DNA of 64,000 nucleotides from assembly GCA_947311845.1 (NCBI GenBank), contig CAMZMU010000027.1, positions 25,698,368 through 25,762,367 of the forward strand, in the 5' to 3' direction. The stretch's first letter is position 1, and each line of letters starts with the position of its first letter. Below, one piece after another: positions 45,395 to 56,379 of the stretch. A model generated the notes under the pieces. That model was not told where the DNA came from. It searched no databases and was given only the letters and a program-made list of their open reading frames with translations. Both the position numbers and the translations under genes were made by a program. Source of the DNA: Poa pratensis. Its lineage: Eukaryota; Streptophyta; Magnoliopsida; Poales; Poaceae.

Positions 45395-46680
45395 ATTCCA
45401 TTGAACCCAATGATTGTACTGCAGCTCCGCCACTGGCTCACTTGCAGAATGCTGATAAGGCATCCAGAAGTTCGTTATTCCGCTGGTAAACTGAATTTGT
45501 ACTGTTTTCACACGCAGAAACGCCAATGCATTCAGCATTGCACCTTGTTTTTGGATTAGAATAGTATATGCACTTGCGATGGTACTACCGGATGTTAGTA
45601 GCTGCAGTTGTCATGTTTAATATTCTGGAATTAATCATGAAATTATTGCCTAATTTTTCAACAACAAGCACTTGAAGAATGCAAGTTAGGCCTACCATTT
45701 GGAAGAAGCATGTTTGTTTGACCTTCACACAAGTATTGTTTTTCTCAGTTTTTTTTTTTAAATAAAAATAAACGAGGAGTTGTGTATTCCAGAACGTCAA
45801 CATCTTCAGGAATCCTTGAGGCTGCGGGTGTAGAACCGTTCATACTTCCAAGATGCTGTTGTTGTAATGCACATGTACAGCTACACTGCAAGAATATTAG
45901 GAGAGGTCACAGTTTTGGCATGGCAACACAGTAAAGATTAGGAGACTGCAGCTATTGTATTCTACGTTACTGTCTTATCTTTGTAGTACTGTACATGTAC
46001 AAGAACACTGCAGAAAGATTAGGAGAAGGTCGCAGTTCTGGCATGGCAATACAGTGAACTCGTTGCAAACAATTTGCATTGCCCCGTGCATATTTGTACT
46101 GTAGTTTAGTTACGACCTCGTAAGGACAGCTGTTCAGTGGTAGGAGTAGTACTAATGCGAGCAGTCAGCTTTCAGGTTTGCTGCATTTAACCGTAGCAGT
46201 GTTTTGTCTTGCGTTGTGAAACTGCTGAAAGCATGGTGCAGCCAGGGGCCAGTTAAAGCGAAGACTGAGATTGGAGCGGTCAGGCAGGCGCTAGGAAAGC
46301 TGAGACACCAGAGATAGATTTTTTTCGATAAAGACCAGAGATAGATGGACTGTCCGATGGAATGGGCCTGGTCAACTCGTGAAATAGTCCGGTCTGTTGG
46401 AACAGTTGCATCCGTATTTGAAGGAGTATCCTTGTTGGCAAGGCATAATCTCAAAAATGATTTATCCTATAATCCCCAACCTTATAGGCACAATTGTGTT
46501 TAATTTTATCTCAATTAGTGACTAGTTGCACCCACAGCAATGCATGTAAGTTTTTAGCCCCAAATCAAATGTCATGTTGAGCCAAGATATTCAAAAAATA
46601 TGCCCTAGGTACTAAAAGGGAGGGCGTATTAACTGAGCAGCAGATGTAGGAGTAGTACTGATTTAGAGCATCCCACCAGA
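45395..46680. repeat. Noncoding block shared with unit C and inverted in unit A
   Basis: 45,440-45,600 matches 52,030-52,560 (ATAAGGCATCC, AGAATAGTATATGCACTTG). 45,840-46,450 carries the TGGCATGGCAA...AGATTAGGAGA repeats and the GCATGGTGCAGCCAGGGGCC block, found again at 55,560-56,060 and inverted at 21,380-21,760. No gene. Confidence 0.65.
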
Positions 46681-46718
46681 CGCGCTAATTTTATTTACAG
46701 AGCCAAATTAGCGATCAT

Positions 46719-47006
46719 GAGCAGCACCGTGAGCTTTTCAAGATCGTTGCCGTCCGACGACAGGCACAATAGCAGCGGCGGGAGCAGCGACGGGCCGCGC
46801 TCGCCATGAGCCCGCCGTGCTCGCTGCCCAAGTCAGCACCAGCCGCCGCGTCCACGCTCAAATCGCAGCAACAGCAGGGCATCTGCCCGTGCCACCACCT
46901 CGACGTCTAGAACAGGGAGGCCTGCACCTGCAAGACGGCGGCGTCCCTGGCGGGCCAGCATGTGTTCCAGCTTTTCAGGCCACTAGAGGAGGGCCAGTAC
47001 ATAGGG
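46719..47006 (+). pseudogene. MYB-3: 3' fragment of a third MYB copy
   Basis: Similarity to exon 2 of MYB-1 and MYB-2 starts at GAGCAGCACCGTGAGCTT and runs to GAGGGCCAGTACAT, then continues into the 3' flank (47,006-47,220). The R2R3 domain, intron and promoter are absent. The stretch that encodes the EAR motif in the other copies is deleted between GACGGGCCGCG and CTCGCCATGAGC. A premature stop (GACGTCTAG) interrupts the Cys cluster, and the normal stop is changed. It cannot make a MYB protein. Confidence 0.9.
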
Positions 47007-48336
47007 AGCACTAGGCACCCAGAAAAAACTCTGTACTTCTGATAACAATTTCCATTAAAATATGTCACAAAAAATAATCCAATGTGCATACATGGATGGG
47101 TTAACCAATTTTCGTATTGAGGAGTAGCATTATATTTCGAAACATAAGGACTATCATTATTCAACGATGCTTCGTCATGAAAGACGTGGTATACTTGTAG
47201 GTACCAAATCATACAAATTTTAGTTATTTGTGGGTAGTTAGCCATATAAAAACAAATGTGATTTTCAAGAACTGGGAGAAACTCCCAGAGAGGACAATTG
47301 GCTACTCGAAAGTCAGGGAGCTTTTTGAAAAAAACATCGAAAATGACATTTGAAAGTTTCAAACATATAGAAAACAATTCTTGACGTAGATAATGATCAA
47401 TTATACTGGTGTGTAAACAACCGATCCGAAATTCATTGTATTTTGCAATGAGCAAAAATGACAAATGTGTGGAGCTGGGGGCGATGCGCAAGAATAAATT
47501 TGTCAATTTCTTGCAGCCTAGAATACAACGAACGAATTGAAACTTTGCATGCCTGTAGAGTTCAATACTATCTGCACCTACAACTTTTGTTATGGAGTTT
47601 TTGAAATTTACAAATGGCAATTTCAAATTTTTTGAAAAAGGCCACCGTGAAGCTCGTGCTCCATTTGTGGTTTCCGCTCCGAGAGCCCCTACATCGGTTG
47701 ATGCCCCTGCAGAGCAGGCAAACAGTTGTACATTTCATTTTATTCCCGAAAATGACACGCGATAGCAAATGTTGTGGTCTTGCGGTGGTAAGTTAGCATA
47801 CCTACCTAGCTACTTAAGTTCAAAGTTGCCAAGGAGAATTGGATGTGACACTTGCGATAGTAAACAAATATCAGGCAATTTAACTTGGGGCTACATGATA
47901 TAAAATTCGCAAATCACAGAATAAACTTAATTATGTATTCTAGACTGTGGATTAACTGGTACACGTAAGCCTTCCTCCATATGCTTATAATGCATATATT
48001 TCGGTGTATCAGAGGGACGAATCTGTGGTCCATTTTTGGTTTTACACCCTGGGGGAATCATCATTGGAACCTTCTTTCAGTTTAATACTTCCACCTGCAA
48101 ATTTGTCACCTTTTGTGAAACCACGAAAGGAGTTTCTTGCAGGTAAGTTGGACGTGGGCATTGGTAATTTAATAGGGACTACTGAATGATCACCAAATAA
48201 TCTTGGTTCACCTTGCCGGCGGTTTTGACATGTTTGCGTGCACCATGCATGTGCCAGTAGGTGTGCTTAGAATCGGGATTATGAATTGAGCTCGCAAAGA
48301 TTAGTACTAGTAGTATTACGGAAGTTTGGTATGTGA
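47007..48336. other. Downstream flank of MYB-3 with a nested AT-rich element
   Basis: 47,040-47,220 and 47,690-48,336 match the 3' flank and right arm of units A and B. Between them, about 47,284-47,680 is inserted into the CTCC(C)GAGAG site (uninterrupted at 14,757). That insert has words such as AAAAATGACAAATG shared with 22,250-22,500 and 51,310-51,700, and no coding capacity. Confidence 0.55.
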
Positions 48337-50225
48337 CTAGTTATATTTTGCGCGGCGTCACGCCGCGCGTTTGGTGAGAATATGTAGTGTGATAATTTGT
48401 GTGTTCTTTTTAATTGTGTTGTATATATTATAAGAAAAGGTGATAGTTGCAGTTAGTGTAATGTGCTTAGTTTAAATTCAAATTGGAATCGTTTCGTAAT
48501 TAGAAGGAACAAATTTCGCCATGTTGAATAAATAGTCAATTGAGCATTTAGTAATATTGTAGAAATGTTTGTGTACAAAATGTACGAAGTGTTACAAACT
48601 GTGCAAAGTATGATTTATTTTAAAATTTGATTTGTAATTTTAATAGGTAACTTTAGCCCGGCATTTTGCCGCGCGCGGGTATTTTAATTTGGATATGAAA
48701 ATGAAGGCATTCTAAAGTTGGCTAAGTTTGTAAATCGTTGAAATTGAAAAATGCTTTCGTTTTAAAGATGGTAACTCTTTGGAGATAGCTTAAATTTCGC
48801 AATTAGTGTATTTCAATTTTAAATGTGTTTGTTTTTTGCGTCTTTTGAATTGTTTCGTGAAATAGACAGTACCATCATTTGGAACGTGTTTTGAATTGTC
48901 AGATTTCGAAGCAAGTGGAAATTTTCGAAGTATTCAAATTTCAAAGGTGGATATATGTTATAAGTAGTCAACGATTATTGTGTGTGGTAATGTTGAAATG
49001 TTTGTTACAATTGGAAATATCGTTCGGAGGGACTTTTGAATTGTCAGATTTCGAAGCAAGTGGAAATTTTTGAAGTATTCAAATTTCAAAGTTAGTCATA
49101 TGTTATAAGTAGTGAACGCTTATTTTTGTGTGGTAATGTTGAAATGTTTGTCACAATTGGAAATATGGTTGGGAGGGAAAATTCGAATTTGAGAATTTGA
49201 AAACGTCGGCATGCAAATGTTGCCTCCATTTGAATGCATCGGAGTTAGGAAAGAAAAGTTGACGTTTCCAAACTGTCCAAAATTCGAAATCATTATGAGT
49301 GGTTTGCATGTGTTTTTTTTTTATGGATTTCAAATGCCCAGGTCTGAAAGGAATCGAATTTTTTAGAATATTTGGATTTGAAATTTGTTCAAATGCTATA
49401 AATAGTCGTCGTCGCAAATGTTGGTGTTAGGACTGGCATGTTTTTTCTCATCTGTTTTTTTTTTTTGAATTCACATCTGTAAATAATTAGGATTTGGAAA
49501 TTTTGGAAAAATTGGAAATCAGGAAAAGGGAAAAGGAAAAGCCAAAAAAAAAAGTCCGGACGCAGTGGGCCAGTAGCCAGTCCGGCCCATGTAGCGGCCC
49601 ATCTGGCCCGCTGGGACGTCATCCCGACGTCATCGGCGGCCGGGTCCACCGCGGCGGCGCGGAGCTCACCGGAGCCGCACGCCGGCGTTCTGGCACGCGC
49701 GCGGCTGCGCGTCCGACGCGCGCGGACGCGGGCAAGCGAGGGGTGGCGGCCCCTACGGCGTCGAAAAGCGGCGGAAGGACGCGAGCGCGGCGGCGACGAA
49801 TCCGACGCCTCCGCGGCGTCCCGGCACACGTCCGTCGGCGAAGCGATGGAGGCGAGGACGGCGGAGCCGCCTGTGGCCCTCGATTTGGGCGGCGGGGAGT
49901 AGCGCGGCGGCGCGAGGCGTCGGCGCCGTCGGCGACCGGAGCGGCGCGCGGGAGAAGAAAGGGAGAGAGGGGATTATGCGTACGTTTTACAGAAAAGTCC
50001 GTGTATTTCTTCGTAATTGTGTTTAGGCCCTTTTCCTCGCAAAACGGTGGACCGCGGAGGAATGTTTCGGTAGTGAGGGTTTTTTTAAAAAATGGCAAGC
50101 GCGGGCCCGTGCGGGCCGTCCGATCGCCGATCGACGGTCAGGATAGCCGCACTGTTCAACACTGTAGCAGACTGTAGCTGCTACCGTGCGTAGGGCTCTC
50201 AGAATTCGCGATATAATCCAACTTT
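48337..50225 (-). mobile_element. Nonautonomous Helitron
   Basis: Read on the minus strand, the element ends with a GC hairpin (CGCGCGGCGTGACGCCGCGC), nine or ten bases, then CTAG followed by a host T. That is the classical Helitron 3' terminus. The host match to units A and B (ACGGAAGTTT..GTGA, then GGCACCTGA) is broken exactly here and resumes near 50,238. The 5' end lies about 50,220-50,228 (TATATAAAAGTTGGATTATA on the minus strand). The interior has a second hairpin-like GCCCGGCATTTTGCCGCGCG (48,657) and a GC-rich piece at 49,560-49,960 with no recognised gene. No Rep/helicase. Confidence 0.75.
48880..49170 (+). repeat. Imperfect direct repeats inside the Helitron
   Basis: TTGAATTGTCAGATTTCGAA with the following AGCAAGTGGAAATTTTYGAAG occurs at about 48,890 and 49,034, each followed by TTCAAATTTCAAAG and a TGTTATAAGTAGT block. 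Period about 143 bp. Confidence 0.7.
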
Positions 50226-50237
50226 TATATAGTGAGT

Positions 50238-50663
50238 AATTTGTGGCACCTGAAGCAGCGATGATTGGTGAACAAGTCCCGGTCAGTATTCTATTCCTGT
50301 GTTGGTGTGTCAGGTCAACGTTGGCTCCATCTGCCATCATGTTTTAAACGAGAATATTTGAAGTCGGCACCACTTTGATTATACGGATCTGTACTCCACG
50401 GCTAACCAAGAAGAAATTGTGCAGTTGCGGAGCAACGACTAATTAGCGAGTAGTACTACTAATTACTCCTTGCTGATTGGACCTGTAAATCTGTAGTAGA
50501 ATTTTCCTGTCAGATCAGGACAAGCGAGTACTACTAATTACTCCTTGCTGATTGGGCGGTTCCGTATCTCGCACTCCCACACGGATGGATCGATCCTCCA
50601 ACGAGGACGAGCTGGTCGTCTGATCTCACAGCGATCTGATGCGTTTTGAGAACAACGTGGGAT
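50238..50663 (-). repeat. Right-arm piece of unit C
   Basis: GCACCTGAAGCAGCGATGAT through GTTTTAAACGAGAATATTTG matches 15,440-15,570, with a single copy of the 133-bp unit. The following 50,400-50,600 matches 16,080-16,210 and includes a short duplicated AGTACTACTAATTACTCCTT. Confidence 0.7.
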
Positions 50664-50966
50664 GAGAACTTGCCTGTGGCAAGATGGTTAGTTGGGTGGT
50701 TATACCCCTAGCCCACCAGAGTTCAAACCCCAGGTTTGACGCTGGTGTTTCTCATTTAAGGCGGAATATTCTTCAGTGGGAGGCGACGTTCCCGTCGACA
50801 GCGAGGCGCCCGTGGTGACTTCGTCAATCTCAAGACTCGACCCGCCGACTCAGTCTCTCGGAGGTGCTCATAGGGTAGGGTGTGCGTGCGTGCGTTCATA
50901 GGGGTGAGTGTGTGCGCGTGTATATGAGCGCTTGCGTTGTACTGTGTTTCGCAAAAAAAAAAAAAA
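50664..50966 (+). mobile_element. Full-length tRNA-derived SINE
   Basis: GAACAACGTGGGAT flanks both sides (50,650-50,663 and 50,967-50,980). The head carries GGTTAGTTGGGTGG (A-box region) and GAGTTCAAACCCC (B box). The body runs through GAGGCGACGTTCCCGTC and CTCATAGGGTAGGGTGTGCG to a run of about fourteen A. Length 303 bp. Fragments of the same family sit at 5,730, 14,520, 30,395 and 40,040. Confidence 0.9.
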
Positions 50967-50980
50967 GAACAACGTGGGAT

Positions 50981-52072
50981 CCTCGGCGATGATGAGACCC
51001 AGACGGATTTATTTATGTGCGTGGTTGTTGATGGTTGGTAGGAGGAGGATGACATCACCGTCGACCGCGCCAACCCGATCCATCGATGTACTATTCCGAT
51101 TTTCCGACGCGACCACGCGCGAGGCAAAGCCTTTTTGGCTCGGGACGGACGGGACGGGACTTCCGGGTCGTGCTTCCCCTCCTAGATTCCTGCGGCCTAG
51201 TAACTGAAAAAACGACCACAGGGCATGGAGCCATGGATGGAGCGCCCGTTTTCAGCAATCATCCTGCTACCTGACCCCAATAATTCAACAGAAGAAATGT
51301 ACAAGTATGTGTACTTTTCAGGAACCTCAATTCGAGATTACAAATTTCACATTTGACATTTTGAAGTTTCAAAAAATTCTGAATTTTTTTTCTAGATGTG
51401 GCCAATGATTCATTCTACCAACGGCGAAAATCTCAAAGTGAAATACATTGTATTTTTGGCTACACAAAAATGACAAAATCTAACAAATGGTAGAGGTTTC
51501 AAATCTCCATTGTTCACCTTTTCAGATGCACGATTTTGTCAATTTTGCACAGCCCAAAATACAGAGTTTTTTGAATTGTATTTTTTCACACTATTAGAAT
51601 ACATCATCATCTACATCTACGCTTTTTTTTTCAGAATTTTCTGAGCTTAAAATGTCATTTCTGAATTTTGAAAAATCCGGACTCCATGTAGGGTTTAGTG
51701 TTTAAGGTTGTTTAATACGGCAAAAAAATAGAGGATTAGGTCAAGAAGGAAGCGTTAGTCTAAACATGCCGGTAGTCCCCTGACACATGGAAGAACTTAA
51801 TAATTACTCATCAGCTTGACGAATCAGCCTACTCTCTCATTTAAAAATGCAGTTGCTGGTCTTAGTAAGAAAGTCGTCTTCGTTACGAGTTGCTTCCGAA
51901 CTGGTTCGTACATGCCACGACGGCAAAACAGGTATCATGATTTTTTAAAGGCACCTTTTCGATCTCCTATTATATTACTGAATGCTGATGCAATATCACT
52001 CAATCTATCGTCCAATTTTTAGCAGCACAAATAAAGGCATCCTGAAGTTCGTTGTTTTGCCGATGGACTGAA
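50981..52072. other. Noncoding spacer of unit C
   Basis: 50,981-51,290 matches 43,430-43,682. 51,310-51,700 is an AT-rich transposon fragment related to 22,250-22,500 and 47,290-47,680 (AAATACATTGTATTTTTGGC, CACAAAAATGACAAAATCTA). 51,700-52,072 shows nothing notable. Confidence 0.5.
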
Positions 52073-52075
52073 TTA

Positions 52076-52473
52076 GGCCCTGTTTGGAAGCTTTGTATTT
52101 TTGAAGTATTCTACTCCCTCCGTTTCAAATTAGATGACTTCCATTTGTCCACATGTGAATGTATCTAGACATGTTACAAGTATAGATATATCTACTTTTG
52201 TACAAATGGAAGTCATCTAATTTAGAACAGAGGGAGTAATAATCATTTGGTTATTAAAAATATTGAAGTATCAAACACTTTGAGTTGTTTGGGTTTGGTC
52301 AAAACTGTTGTTTTATATACTTCTATATCTAGGAAATTACATTTATTTTGAAGTATATGAAAAATAGGACTGGACCTCTTTATTAACCACTGAAGTATTG
52401 ATTCGGTAGGCATTGGAATATTGTGGTTTTCGATTAATTTGATTTTAAAAATACTTCACTGCCAAACATAGCC
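52076..52473. mobile_element. Tourist-like MITE carrying a nested Stowaway
   Basis: GGCCCTGTTTGGAAGC on the left mirrors GCCAAACATAGCC on the right. The inner GTATTTTTGAAGTATT mirrors AAAAATACTTC. TTA and TAA stand outside. A Stowaway sits inside the left part. Confidence 0.75.
52114..52236. mobile_element. Stowaway MITE, 123 bp, nested
   Basis: It starts CTCCCTCCGTTTCAAATTAG and ends CTAATTTAGAACAGAGGGAG, with TA on both sides. Inner ATGACTTCCATTTGT / ACAAATGGAAGTCAT are exact inverted repeats. It must be younger than the Tourist element around it. Confidence 0.95.
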
Positions 52474-52579
52474 TAAGTTTCACACATGAAAATGCCAAGA
52501 AATTCCGCTAGAATAGTATATGCACTTGAAATTGTACTTTCGGATATGGCACAATCCGTGTGTGCTGGCCAATCATTGA

Positions 52580-52896
52580 GGCCCTCTTTGATTTGTAGGA
52601 TTCTTACATGATTTCCGTAGGATTGGTTCCCTTTAGATTTTTTTTTCCTTCCAGGACTGTTTGATTCACAGGAGCTGTTCCTGTAGGAACTATTCCTATA
52701 GGAATTCTCTAGTGTGTTTTCACAGGAAATGTAACATGAAGTCGGAGCTCATGGAAAAATCCTGCAGGAAGACATCGAATTCTTGATTGCAATCAAACAC
52801 GAATTCCTTCGTGCACATGATTCAACTTGGCAGGGCATCGCAATCCTATACATTTCCTATCCCTTTACTTTTTCAACCCATGAATCAAAGGAGGCC
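52580..52896. mobile_element. GGCCCTCTTTGATT MITE
   Basis: The ends GGCCCTCTTTGATT and AATCAAAGGAGGCC are inverted repeats, bounded by TGA at 52,577-52,579 and 52,897-52,899. AGGAATT/AATTCCT words inside point to a fold-back structure. Noncoding. Confidence 0.8.
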
Positions 52897-52899
52897 TGA

Positions 52900-53300
52900 A
52901 AGAAAAATAAAGGGGAAAGACGTACTAATTGAGGATCGTTAACAAAGAAAGCCTCAAGTTGATGCGAGCACGAAACAGAAATACTATAAAGAGATTGCGC
53001 TCACAGTTTCGATAGCTGGAACGGCCAAGCGCTAGTGACTGATACGGTACCCGTACCTACCATTTTATCCAACGTCGAAGGCAGGACACAATACTGTATT
53101 GCAGCAGCCTGTCCTGTTCCTCCGCATTTCTCCGGCGCATGTGAGTTGTGACCCCGACCTCCTCTCCTCTCACAAGTTGCAAGTTCTCATTAATGGCAAT
53201 CACCAATGACACAGGAACAAACAGAATTTTGCCTAACTGGATGTGCAACTAGAGTAGTATCAGTTCGGAGCAGCGTTCACTGGTTAGGTCAGAAGCTTTA
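52900..53300. other. Noncoding spacer, inverted counterpart of 20,750-20,990
   Basis: GGACACAATACTGTATTGCA, CCTGTTCCTCCGCATTTCT and AGAATTTTGCCTAACTGGAT recur on the other strand in unit A. It ends at the Harbinger target TTA. No gene. Confidence 0.6.
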
Positions 53301-53303
53301 TTA

Positions 53304-55453
53304 GAGCATCTCCAGTCGCGGCGTCCAAATGGGCGCCCAAATTTTGGACGCCGCCCAAATGGCCGTGCCATTTGGGCGCTGTCCGGGCAAGGTGTGCCAT
53401 TTGGGCGCCCGCGTTCCCCACTCGCGGCGCCCAAAGGAGCGCCCTAAAAGGTTTCTTTACATGAATTTTAATATTTTGTGAAAGGAAAAATTAAACATAC
53501 ATACATAAATATGTAATAGTTCAAATACAATATTTAATAGTTCAAATATATAAAATAAAGTTCAAACGTCTTCCTCTTCCTCCTCTGCCGCTGCCATGCC
53601 CCGGCGTGCCCACAAATGCTCCGCTAGATCAGTTTGGAGTGCATTATGAGTATTTTCATCACGAATTTCCAAATGCATTGAGATATAATCTGCGAAATCT
53701 GCCGGCACATTGTGATCAACCTGTGCATGAGGACCCTCAAAGTTATATGGCATATGATCATGCACTGGATTATAGCGCTCACTCTCGATGATCATGTTGT
53801 GCAGGATGACACAACAATTCATCACCTCGCACATTTGCTCATTCGACCATGTCAGAGCAGGATACCGAACGATAGCAAACCTTTGCTGCAGCACTCCAAA
53901 TGCCCGCTCGACATCCTTCCTGGCGCTCTCTTGTTCAGCGGCAAAATGACAAGCTTTGTTCCCGCGAGGGTTGAGGACGCTCTTCACAAATGTTGCCCAC
54001 TTTGGATAGATGCCATCGGCTAGGTAGTACGCTTTGTTATAATCGTGGCCATTGACCACATAGTTGACAGGTGGGGCATGGCCTTCAACTAGCTTCGCGA
54101 ACACAGGAGAGCGCTGCAACACATTGATGTCGTTGTGTGATCCTGCCATGCCGAAGAATGCGTGCCAAATCCATAGTTCATGATCGGCCACAGCTTCAAG
54201 AACCACACTGCAATATCTTTTGTGGCCTCCTTTGTACAATCCTTGCCAACCAAATGGACAGTTCTTCCAGCTCCAATGCATGCAGTCTATGTTTCCAAGC
54301 ATCCTAGGAAATCCTCTAGCTGCATTCTGTTCCAGGATCCGAGTTGTTTCTTCTTCATTTGGTCCTCTCAAATAGTTTGGGCCAAACACACCAATCACCG
54401 CCCTGCAGAACCTATACATCGACTTGATGATTGTGGACTCTGACATCCGTAGGTAGTCATCTACAGAATCAGCAGGTGCTCCATATGCAAGCATTCTCAT
54501 GGCTGCAGTGCACTTCTGGATTGACGAGAAACCAACAGTTCCCACGGCGTCCTTCTTCAACTTGAACCATGGATCATACGTCCTCACAGCTTGCACGATC
54601 TGGTTGAACAATCCACGGTTCATCCGAAAACGTCGACGGAAATCCTTGGCGGTGGCGACAGAAACTTCGATAAAGTAGTCCGAGACTAGCATGCAATGGC
54701 CTTCCATTCTCTGCCTCGGCTTGCTCTTCTTCCTTCCGAACGACGAGCCTCCCCGTTTTGGGGCGGCATTGTCTTCCTCGTCGGTTTGAAGTCGGAGAAG
54801 ACAACTGAGAATTGCTATATTCTCATCTTCCTCCGCGGCGATGGCGTCTTCTTCCAACAGCATCGCGGCCATCATCTCGTCATCGCTATCCATCTGCAAT
54901 ACAACGCGGCCACTGATCAACGACCGGTCGCCGATGCGATGATGAATGACGGGGTAAAATCAGGCGAACCTTCCGCCGAACACCTTGCAGGCAGGCGGGT
55001 CGCGGAGAGACCGCCGGGACTGATGTATCGAATACAGCAGCGGAGAGATCGCCGGTGCCTGGAACCGAAGGCCGTCGAGGAGAGGAAGCAAACGGCGGCG
55101 CCGGCGTCCAGGTTTGGGTGGAGCGGAGCCGGCGGCGGGGGGGGGGGGGGGGGCGGCTGTGGTGATGATGAATGACGGCAATAAAATCAGGCGACAAAAC
55201 GACGAGACATAGTCCGTGTCTCACTGCCAGGCGTGGCCCGCGCGTCGGGAGCCGACGTGGCGTCGCGTTTCCTTCCGCCCGGGGCCGCCCCAAGCCTCCC
55301 CAAGTTGAGGGCGTGGGCTGGGCGTGCCGGACACAAAACTGGGCCGCGCCGGACCGAATTCGCGTTTGGGCGCCGCAACTGGGCGCGATTTTATGTCCGG
55401 CACGCCCCAAAGGCGTTTGGGCGGCCGTTTGGGCGCCCCGACTGGAGATGCTC
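53304..55453 (-). mobile_element. PIF/Harbinger transposon with transposase
   Basis: TTA at 53,301-53,303 and 55,454-55,456 flanks ends GAGCATCTCCAGTCGCGGCG and CCCCGACTGGAGATGCTC. The unfilled site GCTTTATTAGTGGCC is present on the minus strand of unit A (about 20,763-20,780), so both boundaries and the TTA duplication are confirmed within the window. Subterminal DNA is rich in TTTGGGCGCC words. The element holds one ORF (transposase) and no clear second MYB/SANT-like ORF. Confidence 0.95.
53562..54920 (-). CDS. Harbinger transposase (DDE_Tnp_4 nuclease)
   Basis: An uninterrupted 452-codon frame. Met10 is a likelier start, giving the common MDSDDEMM N-terminus. Residues about 95-175 hold the helical region before the nuclease ([27 protein letters not shown]). 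Catalytic acids of the DDE fold are visible: Asp212 in LGNIDCMHW, Asp302 in YYLADGIYP and Glu338 in [13 protein letters not shown]. The 35-residue Asp302 to Glu338 spacing fits DD35E, and GSHNDIN (Asp264) is the usual conserved box between them. It would cut at TIR ends and target TTA/TAA sites in the nucleus. Harbinger elements usually need a second, DNA-binding MYB-like protein, which is not encoded here, so movement would need help in trans. The acidic ends ([21 protein letters not shown]) are typical of the family. Confidence 0.95.
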   Translation of the reverse strand: MISGRVVLQMDSDDEMMAAMLLEEDAIAAEEDENIAILSCLLRLQTDEEDNAAPKRGGSSFGRKKSKPRQRMEGHCMLVSDYFIEVSVATAKDFRRRFRMNRGLFNQIVQAVRTYDPWFKLKKDAVGTVGFSSIQKCTAAMRMLAYGAPADSVDDYLRMSESTIIKSMYRFCRAVIGVFGPNYLRGPNEEETTRILEQNAARGFPRMLGNIDCMHWSWKNCPFGWQGLYKGGHKRYCSVVLEAVADHELWIWHAFFGMAGSHNDINVLQRSPVFAKLVEGHAPPVNYVVNGHDYNKAYYLADGIYPKWATFVKSVLNPRGNKACHFAAEQESARKDVERAFGVLQQRFAIVRYPALTWSNEQMCEVMNCCVILHNMIIESERYNPVHDHMPYNFEGPHAQVDHNVPADFADYISMHLEIRDENTHNALQTDLAEHLWARRGMAAAEEEEEDV

Positions 55454-55456
55454 TTA

Positions 55457-56379
55457 GTGCCATTAGGGAAGAAGCATATTTGACCTTGAGACAAGTCTTA
55501 TTTTTCTCTCTTCTTTTTTAGAAAACTAACCGATTAAGATCTCCAGGAATCTTGAGGCTGCGGGTGTGGAACTGTTGACACTTCCAAGCTGCTGTTATTG
55601 TATTCAACTTGTACAAGTACACTGCAAGAATATTAGAAGACGGTAGCAGTTTTGGCATGACAGTATACAGTATAGATTAGGAGACGGCAGCTGTTGTTGT
55701 ATTGTACCCTGTGTCTTATCTTTGTACTGTACTTGTACAACTATACACTGCAGAAAGATTAGGAGACGGTCGCAGTTTTGGCATGGCTATACAGTAAAGT
55801 CGATGCAAACACTTTTATCTGTACGGCACTCCGGTGCCTATGCTGCAGTTACGACCTTGTCAGGGGAGTCGTTCAGTGCGAGCACACGGCTTTCAGGTTT
55901 GCTGCATTTAACCGTAGCCGTGCCCGATATTCCACCCTACAGTACTGCCAGTGTTTTGTGCTGCGGCAGTGAAACTGTGAAAGCGTCAGAGGTGAAAGTA
56001 TGGTGCAGCCAGGGGCCATTTAAAGCGAAGACTGAGACTGCGAGCGCTCAGGCAGGCGCTAGGAAAGCTGGGACGGCAGAGATGATGGACTGTCAGCTCA
56101 AGGACGACAGATACTTGAATCTAGTCATAGTTGTGCCTCTGCCATGTTTTTTATGGACTCGGTTATTTTTGTTCGATGCATGGTACTTGAATCTATTACC
56201 CGGTCGACAGATAATTCGTATGCTTTAGCACGGTAACAGTGTGACTAGTATGGTTTATTTTTCAAGGTAAGAAGCCCGAGCTTCATATTTCATTAAAATA
56301 GCTATGCTGCCATCAGATGATGAGAACACTGTCAACGGTCCAGTGTCACTCCAGAAACTGTTAACCAGGAATTGAAGAC
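55457..56379. repeat. Noncoding repeat block of unit C
   Basis: 55,560-55,860 contains two copies of the TTTTGGCATG...AGATTAGGAGACGG unit, inverted relative to 19,250-19,500 and 21,600-21,790. 55,930-56,290 is the inverted counterpart of 18,040-18,230 and 21,130-21,560. No gene is supported. Confidence 0.65.

Noticed and set aside
49494..50177. 227-codon frame inside the Helitron
   Set aside because: Arg/Gly-rich with no Rep, helicase or other domain; composition artefact, though a captured gene piece cannot be excluded.
50684..50740. tRNA gene from A and B boxes near 50,690 (also 11,450 and 37,240)
   Set aside because: The boxes belong to SINE heads with target duplications or tails; no cloverleaf with paired acceptor stem is visible.
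54886..55494. 202-codon minus-strand frame near the right end of the Harbinger element as its second ORF
   Set aside because: It runs through the terminal inverted repeat and out of the element, and has no MYB/SANT features.
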